Shown here in pieces: positions 8,501-16,459 of a stretch of DNA of 64,000 nt. The translations under genes were made by a program, and so were the position numbers. The notes below the pieces were generated by a model. The model saw nothing but the letters and a program-made list of their open reading frames with translations, did not search any database and was not told the DNA's origin. Source of the DNA: Ceratopteris richardii (Eukaryota; Streptophyta; Polypodiopsida; Polypodiales; Pteridaceae). The first letter of the stretch is position 1. Each line of letters starts with the position of its first letter. The stretch lies in contig CM035422.1 in assembly GCA_020310875.1 (NCBI GenBank), positions 58,798,796 to 58,862,795 of the forward strand. Direction: 5' to 3'.

Positions 8501-11500
8501 ATGTTAACACTTGGTTCTATATTCTCACAGAACCAACCAGCAAACAGGGCCATGGCAGAAGCAGGTACCAGTTCTCAAGCCGGATCTGGTGCCCAGATTG
8601 TGGACATAGAAACACTTCTCCTTGAGCCACGTCTCACCGCAAGGCCGCAAGAACTTCAAGCCGTGCATGTGCTCCCCATTCAGGATCCTCCTCAAGGGCA
8701 CACTTCTCAAGTAGGTAAGCATGCGCATTGGTTCAGTGATGTCGCTGGACCACTGGGCGATGGAACCTATTTCTGGGAAGCAGAATTGGAATTCAATGGC
8801 AAATGGGGTCGATACCACTTTTTCACACGCGAGTTTGAAAGCTATCAAAACGCCGAAGTCATGAGATCAGTTTGGATCAAAGCGGGTGTGGACAGTTATT
8901 TCAGGGCTCACTTACCAAAGCCGGATTTTTTACGATGTTCATATCTGATCAGTACCATCACGCCGAGCAGGGCCAAGGGAGGCGACAGCACCTTTGTGTT
9001 GCCATCACTGCTGCCGGGTAATGAGCTTAAAAGATTCAAGTTGACCCTCAATCTGGTAAGAGAAGCATTGGGCATGTATGGCATGCACATCCCAACAGAA
9101 AAGGAAACCATGGTTCCAGGTCGAATGAAGCACAAAGATCTTAATAAGTTGAAGGACATGGTAGCGATGACACCTACCATTGCGCTTCACCTGCGAACCA
9201 TCATGCAACATTTTGCTTTTCCCGCCCAAGAACGATTCACAATGCCTCCGAAGAAAATATGGTTCAGCTTGTATCTAGCAGAGACAGAAAGCCTGCCCAT
9301 CAATGTGCCACACTGGATCATAGATCAGATCCACCTAGCCCATCAAAGGTGGAACAAGAAACAGAAAAATGTGCTCCACGGGTGTTGTGCTCTGACCAGA
9401 ATAATCTATAGATGCTTGGCTTATGACGTGCCTGTTCAGCGGGCACTCGTATGGTCCCGAGTCCAAGAATTCCAGAGAAGACTATCAGCAGCAGGCCCCC
9501 CATCAAAGAAGATGAGGGGGGGAGTCCAATTACCCTGTGCTCAACCAAGGGGAGCTACCACTACACCAGAAATCACCCCTCCCCAGACACGACGAGTTAG
9601 GCCATTCACAATCCGACTACCAAGACCAAGCACAGAGGGGCCTAATCTGGTGTTTCCACCCATTCCATCAGATTTGGAATTTCCACAGGGATTTACTCTT
9701 GAGGACCTCACGGATGAAGAAATTGCCAGATTAATCTATGACTCTAACCTCGAAGCTGAAGCAGAGCGAGCTCAGGAACCACGACCCCAAACAACAACAT
9801 CGGCCCCCACCCAACCACAAGTTGTAGAAGTCGATGTAGATGAACAAGAGGCAGGAGGAGACGAAGAAGAAGCCGACGAAGAACAACATCAAGAATATGA
9901 CGAACTCTCCGAGTTAGCAAGTGCCCCAGCATATTCGGCACAAATCAAGAGACTATATCGAACCATGCGACTGGTTCAGGAACAGCATAAGATGTCACTA
10001 GAATCGGGCAAGAGACTCATGAACGACTTGCTAGCTGAAGAAGGTGTGGATGAGTTGTTCATTGAGTCCATGAACCTTCATGCCGACGCCGTAGGATTGG
10101 ATGAGGCCATTCATGAGGCAATGGCCTACATTCACAGGTTTGAGAAAAGGGTTCCCGTTCGTCCCAAGAGGTCCGGGAAGCAAATTCACATCAATGTATC
10201 AGCACCCGGCGAGGCAGCGCAAGCAGAAGAATATCAGGAAGCACCGTTGTCACCACCATCCCCACCTCGCACTACACAATTCACTCCACCACAGGACACT
10301 AGCACTACCACTTCCACTACCACTACCATTGTCATGGGCATTCCACTCTCTCCGGGAATCCAATTCGGGGGAGTCACCATGCCCACCTTCACCACCCTGT
10401 TCACCGATGTCACATCCACTCCACCCACGATCCCCATCTACACCGTCACTCAAACAGTTGACACGATGGAAACATCACCTGCCACAGCACCGCTCCCTCC
10501 CCCCATGCCACCTTCATCGCCCATTCCCCCTCCACCCACCTCCCCACTTGCATCCACATCATTCACATCTCCCATTCCCGCTCCCATTCCCCCTGCATCT
10601 TCACCCCTCCCAGCATTATTTAATGTAAATAGCATATTTTTGGCATTAAATCAATGTGTATACCAGCTCCAGAATGAGTACAAAGCTCTGGACAACCGGT
10701 ATCAACAATTGGCAACGCACCATCAGAACTTACAAAGACAATTTCACATTCTACAAACAGAAAATGCAGAACTGAATCAACGCTACACGACGCTTGAGCA
10801 GGCTCACCAAACATTATTGGAGGCACCCCAACCATCGACAGAATCAGGTGTCAAACAACTAGAAGCTTTGCTCGAAGTATACCAAGCCGATAATCTCAAA
10901 GTCCGGCGTAACCTGGCACTTCTCAGAAAACACATGGCGGCCGCCCTTGAAGAGAACAAGAGACTGCAGCAGCAAAATGAAGCAAATTTAGAAGCAGCAA
11001 TGGAAGGCTCTCCCCACGAAATTGATCCAGAGCAGTTTAAAGCTGTGCCCTCAGAGACGATGAAGACCATCTTGGACAGCTACGCAGATCTATTAGAAGC
11101 TCATGATGACTTAGAAAGGGAACGTGATGAGCTACGCAATCAACTCCAAGAGCAACAGACAGCACCCAGAGTCACAGAAACGACCACGACTTCCGAGGAA
11201 GTCAAGACATTGAAAGAGCAGGTGGCCGAATTACAGGCAAGATTACTCACACACGAAAGGCAGCCCTCTCCAATTGTCGAACCAGAACCCGAGGATTTGG
11301 TACCCATCGAGGTAGATGAGACGTATGAGGAACCATATGTTCCTATGCCAATGCCCGGTGGTGAGCAAACCGCAGAAGGGATGGATACGTTAGAAATTGA
11401 AGTACCTGAGTGGCTCCAAACACTAGAGAAAACAGCACCAACTCATGAAGATCGAGTGGCAGTTCAAATCCAATCTATGGCAAAGATAGAGGACACTATT

Positions 11501-12484
11501 ATTAAATCAGAATACTTCCGCAGCATGTCCCACCATAGATGGATCGGAACCAATGATGATCAATACGTGCCTTATTGTATACTCCTGGCGGACTACAATG
11601 CAGAAATCCAACAAAGATGTGGCAAACCTCCAATGTTTGCTACACAAATTGGGCCAGATGACATCCCAGAGAGCGCTCAAAAAGGATCCATTCATCAACC
11701 CACCTGGAGGATCCGACTCCTCGAAACCTACCCGGAGATGGTTCGCACCTGGACGAATATGCCTCTTTTTATTAAATATAACCCTTGTTACGTTCCTGTT
11801 TTTCGCAGACGCACATGGCCAGAGTTTACCCTTGCAGTCAAGAATGTCAAGGGCTGCGCCAAATGGTTAAACTACGTCTATCTAGCACCCCCTCAAGGAC
11901 CTCCCACCGTCAATTACATGATTTCCACCATACGGCACTGGAGCATCCGATTAAGGAATACCCCTGATGTGATGGCCCAGATGTGCATGAAAATTTTTGA
12001 ATTAATGCTTATCACATTCAGGACATTCAAGAACATCAAGGACCCACACTTCTCAAATGTCGGATTCCTTACAGGAAATCAGGATTTAGTTTATGACATG
12101 AGCACCACTCCTTCCATAGAGGTAGTATATGCTTGGCACGCCAGAATAAAATACCTCCCAGCCTGCTTTAAACAAACATTCGAGGAGATGTTCATAACAG
12201 GGTTCTGGGAATACCACTCAGAAATATTTGTACCCAGACCCTCACATCTCCTCCATTTATTTGCTGTGGAGCGAACCATTCACTCAGAACAATTACGGGT
12301 GCCACATCCAGATGTCCCAGGGCCAGTCAATTGGGATGCATTGCTGACAGATCTAGCAAGGGGACTCAGGTTAGAAGAACACCACCTCGCCGCCGATGTT
12401 GTCCAATATTACGTCCAAAAAGCAGCTAGACAAGGGTCTGTCAGGGGCGACAGACGCGAGAGTGGGGGGGGGTGTTGGCAGTAG
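8501..12484 (+). CDS. R1 third ORF (ORF3), two conserved domains with a coiled coil between, unknown function
   Basis: It encodes 1327 aa from the ATG at 8501; the ATG at 8552 (MAEAGTSSQ) may be the real start. I do not recognise the family. Residues about 76-317 form a conserved globular region also present in R6. Residues 330-560 are acidic and Pro-rich, then helical. Residues 570-700 are Pro/Thr/Ser-rich. Residues about 715-920 are a long heptad-rich coiled coil. Residues about 1000-1307 form a second conserved region, with the pattern GNQDLxYDMSTTPS near 1192 and a following Trp/His-rich stretch shared almost exactly with R6. I see no signal peptide or membrane helix, so it is not a typical envelope protein. 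The ORF reads through the polypurine tract, and its stop codon lies in the first bases of the LTR. It occupies the env position and might be translated from a spliced RNA. Confidence 0.85.
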   Translation: MLTLGSIFSQNQPANRAMAEAGTSSQAGSGAQIVDIETLLLEPRLTARPQELQAVHVLPIQDPPQGHTSQVGKHAHWFSDVAGPLGDGTYFWEAELEFNGKWGRYHFFTREFESYQNAEVMRSVWIKAGVDSYFRAHLPKPDFLRCSYLISTITPSRAKGGDSTFVLPSLLPGNELKRFKLTLNLVREALGMYGMHIPTEKETMVPGRMKHKDLNKLKDMVAMTPTIALHLRTIMQHFAFPAQERFTMPPKKIWFSLYLAETESLPINVPHWIIDQIHLAHQRWNKKQKNVLHGCCALTRIIYRCLAYDVPVQRALVWSRVQEFQRRLSAAGPPSKKMRGGVQLPCAQPRGATTTPEITPPQTRRVRPFTIRLPRPSTEGPNLVFPPIPSDLEFPQGFTLEDLTDEEIARLIYDSNLEAEAERAQEPRPQTTTSAPTQPQVVEVDVDEQEAGGDEEEADEEQHQEYDELSELASAPAYSAQIKRLYRTMRLVQEQHKMSLESGKRLMNDLLAEEGVDELFIESMNLHADAVGLDEAIHEAMAYIHRFEKRVPVRPKRSGKQIHINVSAPGEAAQAEEYQEAPLSPPSPPRTTQFTPPQDTSTTTSTTTTIVMGIPLSPGIQFGGVTMPTFTTLFTDVTSTPPTIPIYTVTQTVDTMETSPATAPLPPPMPPSSPIPPPPTSPLASTSFTSPIPAPIPPASSPLPALFNVNSIFLALNQCVYQLQNEYKALDNRYQQLATHHQNLQRQFHILQTENAELNQRYTTLEQAHQTLLEAPQPSTESGVKQLEALLEVYQADNLKVRRNLALLRKHMAAALEENKRLQQQNEANLEAAMEGSPHEIDPEQFKAVPSETMKTILDSYADLLEAHDDLERERDELRNQLQEQQTAPRVTETTTTSEEVKTLKEQVAELQARLLTHERQPSPIVEPEPEDLVPIEVDETYEEPYVPMPMPGGEQTAEGMDTLEIEVPEWLQTLEKTAPTHEDRVAVQIQSMAKIEDTIIKSEYFRSMSHHRWIGTNDDQYVPYCILLADYNAEIQQRCGKPPMFATQIGPDDIPESAQKGSIHQPTWRIRLLETYPEMVRTWTNMPLFIKYNPCYVPVFRRRTWPEFTLAVKNVKGCAKWLNYVYLAPPQGPPTVNYMISTIRHWSIRLRNTPDVMAQMCMKIFELMLITFRTFKNIKDPHFSNVGFLTGNQDLVYDMSTTPSIEVVYAWHARIKYLPACFKQTFEEMFITGFWEYHSEIFVPRPSHLLHLFAVERTIHSEQLRVPHPDVPGPVNWDALLTDLARGLRLEEHHLAADVVQYYVQKAARQGSVRGDRRESGGGCWQ
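8515..8530 (+). promoter_or_regulatory. Putative 3' splice acceptor before R1 ORF3
   Basis: A T-rich run ending TTCTCACAG lies 21 bases before an ATG in good context (GCCATGG, 8552) that is in frame with ORF3. A similar run (CTTTTGTAG, 46271-46279) precedes the third ORF of R6. Splicing here would remove the ATG at 8501 and make 8552 the start. It is inferred from sequence only. Confidence 0.4.
12458..12472 (+). other. R1 polypurine tract
   Basis: A purine run (GAGAGTGGGGGGGGGG type) ends immediately before the TGTTGG start of the 3' LTR. It primes plus-strand DNA synthesis in this class of element. It is also coding, giving the last glycines of ORF3. Confidence 0.85.
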
Positions 12485-13189
12485 CCTTGGTACACCAGGA
12501 CTTACAAGACGTGAAAGTCAAAGAAGGGAGTCAGAGCGAAGGGACAGCACAAGCAAACAGGGCAGTCAAAGAAGATCTGGCAAGTAGGCCAATATTTCTT
12601 TCAAGACATTAATGCAAATCAAAGAGATGGACATGCAGGGAGGAAAAGCAAGTAGGGAGCTCGAAGATATGTATGGCAGATCACTAGAAGAAATCCCTAC
12701 AACAACAGTGATTTTTATCACTAACAATCATTGTAAATATCATTTCACATTTTTGTAGCTCCATTTTGTGCAAGCCAAGGAGTCCTTGAGCTTGAGGAGC
12801 CTTAGAAGTAGTTGCGTACCAATTTTCCTATTTTTTAGATCTCGTTTGAGCCCCCAAATAAGCCCTGGAACCTAATTTTTAACTAGGCCGGACACTAGGT
12901 CTGGACAGGACCAAAAGCTAGTCAAAAACTATAAAAAGAGCTAGAGAGCTCATTTTTGAGGTTAGATTGTAATTGAAACGAACTTGTAAGAGCATTTTGA
13001 AAGTAATCTAAAAGCTCCATTGATTCTCTCTCTTTGTCTTGCCGTGTGTGCGCGTGTGTGTGTATGTGTGTGCATGCTTGTGTGCTTCTCACTCACGCAC
13101 TTGTGCCGCCACTTGCTCGAGGTCTTCATACCATCCTCACGTCTTCCCGGATTGACATTAAAGGAGGTGCTACTCATCATTGAGCTACA
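12473..13189 (+). repeat. R1 3' LTR (717 bp)
   Basis: It starts TGTTGGCAGTAG and ends GAGCTACA. The TATA box is TATAAAAAG at 12930-12938. Downstream is a TG-rich tract (about 13042-13086) followed by CACTCACGCACTTGTGCC, conserved in the other LTRs of the family. The 3' boundary is set by comparison: the R6 and R5 LTRs end in ACA directly against flanking element sequence, and base 13190 onward belongs to R2. Confidence 0.9.
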
Positions 13190-13997
13190 GTCAATGAGAA
13201 GATTGAGCTCTGTTCTGTTCTGTTCGCTTCTATCTGTTCTACTATCCTCCCTGTCGTGCAGAGTTACTATTCGGTAGTCCTATGCTGCGAATCTGTTTGG
13301 TGGTAGTTATATGCGGTTCTAGATTTCTTCACGGAATAAGTGTTGTTTATCATCCTTCTATTGAACAAGGGACTGTGTAAGGCCGAAGCGAACTAGTTGC
13401 GTGTTAGCATTTTTCTGTTAAGTGACCAGGTTCGATACAATAGTCTGCGTTCACTGTGGATTCCGATCCCAGGAAGGACTTGTATCGGTAAGGGTCGGTA
13501 CGCGAATGAAAGCATTGATAAGTTTGTGACGAACCGACTGTTGGTAGGAACTTGTTGCTTGAGCTTAGTATACAATAAGTTTGCGTAACCTCGAGTATAG
13601 CTGTCTGTTGTGTTATTGTTCGGTATACCTATATGTCACGAGGAAGTAGTACATTGAGTAGTATTCGGTTAATGAAGTTGAGTATTCTACTAGTTATAAG
13701 TCAGAACAGGACTACTGCTCTGTTACTATAGCAGGTCCAGTCCAGAAGTTCTAAGTCCCTGTACGCCGAATAGTTATCAGTAGTCAGAGTCAAATACTGA
13801 GCTAAGACGCGATGGAGTATTTATGAGTGTGTGAGAAGTTGGGAAAATAGTACAGGGCCTCTGTCTAACAGACCCCTACCACTCCCAAGGATCCACGTGG
13901 CTCAGAGAACGATCGTGGTTAGAAGATTTGGAACCAATTGAACGTGAAGCATTTGAATAGGAAGTAAAGTAACGCTTAAACTATAAACAGTTTAACA
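13190..13997 (+). repeat. R2 5' LTR remnant (right-hand 808 bp)
   Basis: It aligns without gaps to 22459-23266 of the 3' LTR with six hand-counted differences, all transitions. It ends CAGTTTAACA just before the primer-binding site. The missing first part of this LTR is separated from it by R1. Confidence 0.93.
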
Positions 13998-13999
13998 TT

Positions 14000-14017
14000 T
14001 GGCGCCGTCTGTGGGAA
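14000..14017 (+). other. R2 primer-binding site
   Basis: TGGCGCCGTCTGTGGGAA lies two bases after the LTR end. The first nine bases match the complement of plant tRNA-Asp (TGGCGCCGTTGCCGGGGA); the remainder does not. Confidence 0.75.
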
Positions 14018-14110
14018 AGTGGCAACTGTTTACCAGTCTCTGTGGTAAAGTAGCAATTGATTACGAGTTACTTGTGAGAAAGTGGCATTAGAGTGCTAAG
14101 CGGTTTGTAA
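14009..14110 (+). repeat. R2 leader: about three tandem ~32-bp units
   Basis: The unit CTGTGGGAAAGTGGCAACTG, starting inside the primer-binding site, recurs as CTGTGGTAAAGTAGCAATTG and then as CTTGTGAGAAAGTGGCATTA. The units are imperfect. They may be leader packaging or structural sequence, or slippage products of reverse transcription near the primer site. Confidence 0.6.
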
Positions 14111-14203
14111 GAAGCAAACATCCAGTAACATTTGATTTACTGATAGTAGCAACAGACCCAGATTGTTGCAAACTGCTCAGATAGTATCACTGGGCAATGA
14201 TAC

Positions 14204-15964
14204 ATGCCGGTTACTCGGTCTGGCAAAACGTATCCTAGGACCCAGACGACGGGAACAAGAAAAGTACAAAAAACAACTCTAGGAAAAGAAGGTATAACGC
14301 GACCTGACTCAGTGGTCGAGCAAGTTAAGGACGTTAGAATTAATTCCGGTCATATTCCGGTGGAACGATCAGTGCCTTTGGTACATGCTGGTGTCACTTC
14401 GACCCAGCCTAACCAAAGTACAGTAATTCCAGAATCTATCAAGATGCCGCTGGAGATTAGACAAACTCTAGGAAAAGAAATCAGTAAAAGCGAAAAAACG
14501 CCACAGTCTGGTAGACTGTCAGCTCATTCCGGTGATATTCCGGTGATAGAAACACCAACTAGCGGTCAAGGATTAGCATTTTTTGCAGAATCCTCAGCCA
14601 GACCCGCGTGTCTGGAAGAAAGATTTCGGATATTAGACATCCAGAAAGAAGGAGACCTATTCGAAGCTGAGGTCCGAAGTATCCTGCGCAAAAACAGCAC
14701 ACCGGAAGGCACACCATCCGGCGATCCAGATTCTGATAGTTCAACTAATCAACCTCAAGATACAGAAGAAGGACCGGAGACACCCACGATGAACGGACAA
14801 CAACAACAACAACAGTTAGGTCAACCAAGGCCGCCTCCAACAGGAGTAACTTACACGAAATTCGGTGGATTCCCAGGAGATGACCCAGACGCTCATGTAC
14901 GCACTTTTGAGATAAGTTATGCAGTTCTTAACCATCCACCAGATCAGGCGTACAAGGCCATTGTTTTTCAATCTACTCTGGTCAATGAAGCGGCTAGATG
15001 GCTTACGGAATACGACATTAATCATTTCGGTACCTATGATGCAGTACGAGATGCCTTTCTACAACGATTCAGACTAAAGAAGAATCCTGCTGAAATCTTT
15101 GAGTATCTACAGAGCAACCGACAGAAGGCAAATCAGACTCTCCAGGAATACGCTACTCTCTTCAGAACACATTTACGGCAGATACCACAGGCACATGCTA
15201 ATCTACGTGACGATGTCATCTCTCAATGGTTTATCAATGGACTAACCCCACAACTGAAGCAGATTATGATCATCACATGTGTTGGAGCAATGACACTGGA
15301 TGCAGTCATTGCAATGGCTCTACAGTTGGAATCCAAGGTTGGTGGATTTTCAGAAGACTTGGAATGGTTAAGGACAAACAAAAATATGACTGAAGATATA
15401 ACCAGGCAAGTATACTGCACCACGTGCAAAAATTCAGGGCATACAAGTGCTAACTGTGTGCTAAATCAAACATTCTGCACTATCTGCAACACTGCCGGAC
15501 ACTCCACCGAAAATTGTGTCTACAATGCCAGAATACAGGGAACAACAACAGTCAATGCTGTTATTCAAGAACATGGACAGGCAGCAAATCACTATGTGCC
15601 TCCGCAACTGAGAAACAACCAGCCACAGGGATATCGAAACTACCGAGGGCAGAGGAACAATAACTATAATGCAAACCGCTGGCAGAACGAACCACCACCG
15701 GAAAATCCCAATTTACCACCACCACGATGTCATTTTTGTGGTGAATTCGGACACATTAGAAGATATTGCAAAGACGCAGCTGAGTATGATCAAAGGAAGA
15801 AGGAGCGGCAAAACCCAATGGCCAACATGGTACAAATTACACCGGTGGAAATGCAAACTGCTACAATCCAGACCCGATCAGGTAAACAGCTGCAACCAGC
15901 AGCAGAAGTATTTGAACCAGGGATACGAGAACAACATAGGATGTATAACAAGGCTAGTCACTAG
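14204..15964 (+). CDS. R2 gag
   Basis: This is a structural protein of 586 aa from ATG 14204, with the N-terminal VTRSGK motif common in plant gypsy gag proteins. Residues 1-200 are low in complexity and contain a repeated SGxIPV segment. The retrotransposon gag domain begins near residue 216 (FGGFPGDDP) and runs to about 400. Three canonical CX2CX4HX4C zinc knuckles start near residues 404, 424 and 508. A second TRSGK occurs near the C-terminus. The TAG at 15962 is in frame with pol downstream, so gag and pol were either one polyprotein or separated by readthrough. Single C-to-T change from CAG would explain the stop. Confidence 0.88.
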   Translation: MPVTRSGKTYPRTQTTGTRKVQKTTLGKEGITRPDSVVEQVKDVRINSGHIPVERSVPLVHAGVTSTQPNQSTVIPESIKMPLEIRQTLGKEISKSEKTPQSGRLSAHSGDIPVIETPTSGQGLAFFAESSARPACLEERFRILDIQKEGDLFEAEVRSILRKNSTPEGTPSGDPDSDSSTNQPQDTEEGPETPTMNGQQQQQQLGQPRPPPTGVTYTKFGGFPGDDPDAHVRTFEISYAVLNHPPDQAYKAIVFQSTLVNEAARWLTEYDINHFGTYDAVRDAFLQRFRLKKNPAEIFEYLQSNRQKANQTLQEYATLFRTHLRQIPQAHANLRDDVISQWFINGLTPQLKQIMIITCVGAMTLDAVIAMALQLESKVGGFSEDLEWLRTNKNMTEDITRQVYCTTCKNSGHTSANCVLNQTFCTICNTAGHSTENCVYNARIQGTTTVNAVIQEHGQAANHYVPPQLRNNQPQGYRNYRGQRNNNYNANRWQNEPPPENPNLPPPRCHFCGEFGHIRRYCKDAAEYDQRKKERQNPMANMVQITPVEMQTATIQTRSGKQLQPAAEVFEPGIREQHRMYNKASH

Positions 15965-15982
15965 ACCGCATCAGAACCACCA

Positions 15983-16447
15983 GTGTTCCCAGAACCCATT
16001 CCGGTGACTCAGACCTCATTGACAAAGGAAGGAACACAACAAGAGGAGGCAGCAACAGAACAACCATCAGCAGTAGACATAACAGCAGATACTTCGGCAA
16101 CAGCAGAGACCTCAAGTTCAAAGGAGCAGGATAACCAATCTCAGCAGGCCTGGGAAATTTTATCCAAGGCATCTATCACTCTGCCTCTCGGCCAACTACT
16201 GGCATTAGTACCTGGTGTTCGACAACAGTTCCAGCAACAGTTCAGTCCGGTACCTTCTTGTATTCCGGCGACAGCAGCAGTTCAACCAGAACCTCATTCT
16301 ACGGTTGATCATTCAGTCCCCTTTATTACAGTATGGTACAAGAATCATAAGATTACACAGGTATTGATTGATGGAGGCTCTGGTGTCAACATTACAACTA
16401 CATCCTTATGCGATAGGTTAGGATGGACCGAAATCGAACCAGTTTAA
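15983..16447 (+). pseudogene. R2 pol, linker and N-terminal half of protease
   Basis: It is in the same frame as gag. The first 110 residues are Gln/Ser/Thr-rich linker. Near the end is the retropepsin motif LIDGGSGVNI; D-G-G-S is the usual active-site form in plant Athila/Tat-type elements. TAA at 16445-16447 cuts the protease (WTEIEPV, then stop, then FFVRMADQS), and the next frame-mate resumes directly. A Gln codon CAA is the simplest ancestor. Not functional as it stands. Confidence 0.8.
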
Positions 16448-16459
16448 TTTTTTGTCAGA

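Larger units (their letters stand above)
1..13189 (+). mobile_element. R1: near-intact Ty3/gypsy element, 5' end outside window
   Basis: The order is gag (partial), protease, RT, RNase H, integrase, a second protease-like domain, a third ORF, polypurine tract and 3' LTR. The 5' LTR, primer-binding site, leader and gag N-terminus lie left of position 1. The LTR ends in ACA at 13189. The next bases match the interior of the R2 LTR (13190-13997 aligns without gaps to 22459-23266), so R1 was inserted into the 5' LTR of R2. That makes GTCAA at 13190-13194 the expected right-hand target-site copy. Only one in-frame stop (7333) breaks its coding capacity inside the window, so it is the youngest and best-preserved copy of its family here. 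Confidence 0.9.

Noticed and set aside
10620..11260. Host-derived filament or motor gene captured in R1 ORF3
   Set aside because: The heptad pattern is generic and I cannot identify any specific host protein from it.
8501..12484. ORF3 as a retroviral-type envelope glycoprotein
   Set aside because: The position fits, but there is no signal peptide, no hydrophobic membrane segment and no cysteine-rich ectodomain; the centre is coiled coil and Pro-rich.
15955..15970. Programmed stop-codon readthrough between R2 gag and pol
   Set aside because: The TAG is one of five in-frame stops of the same mutational type, so decay explains it equally well. There is no distinctive readthrough context I can confirm.
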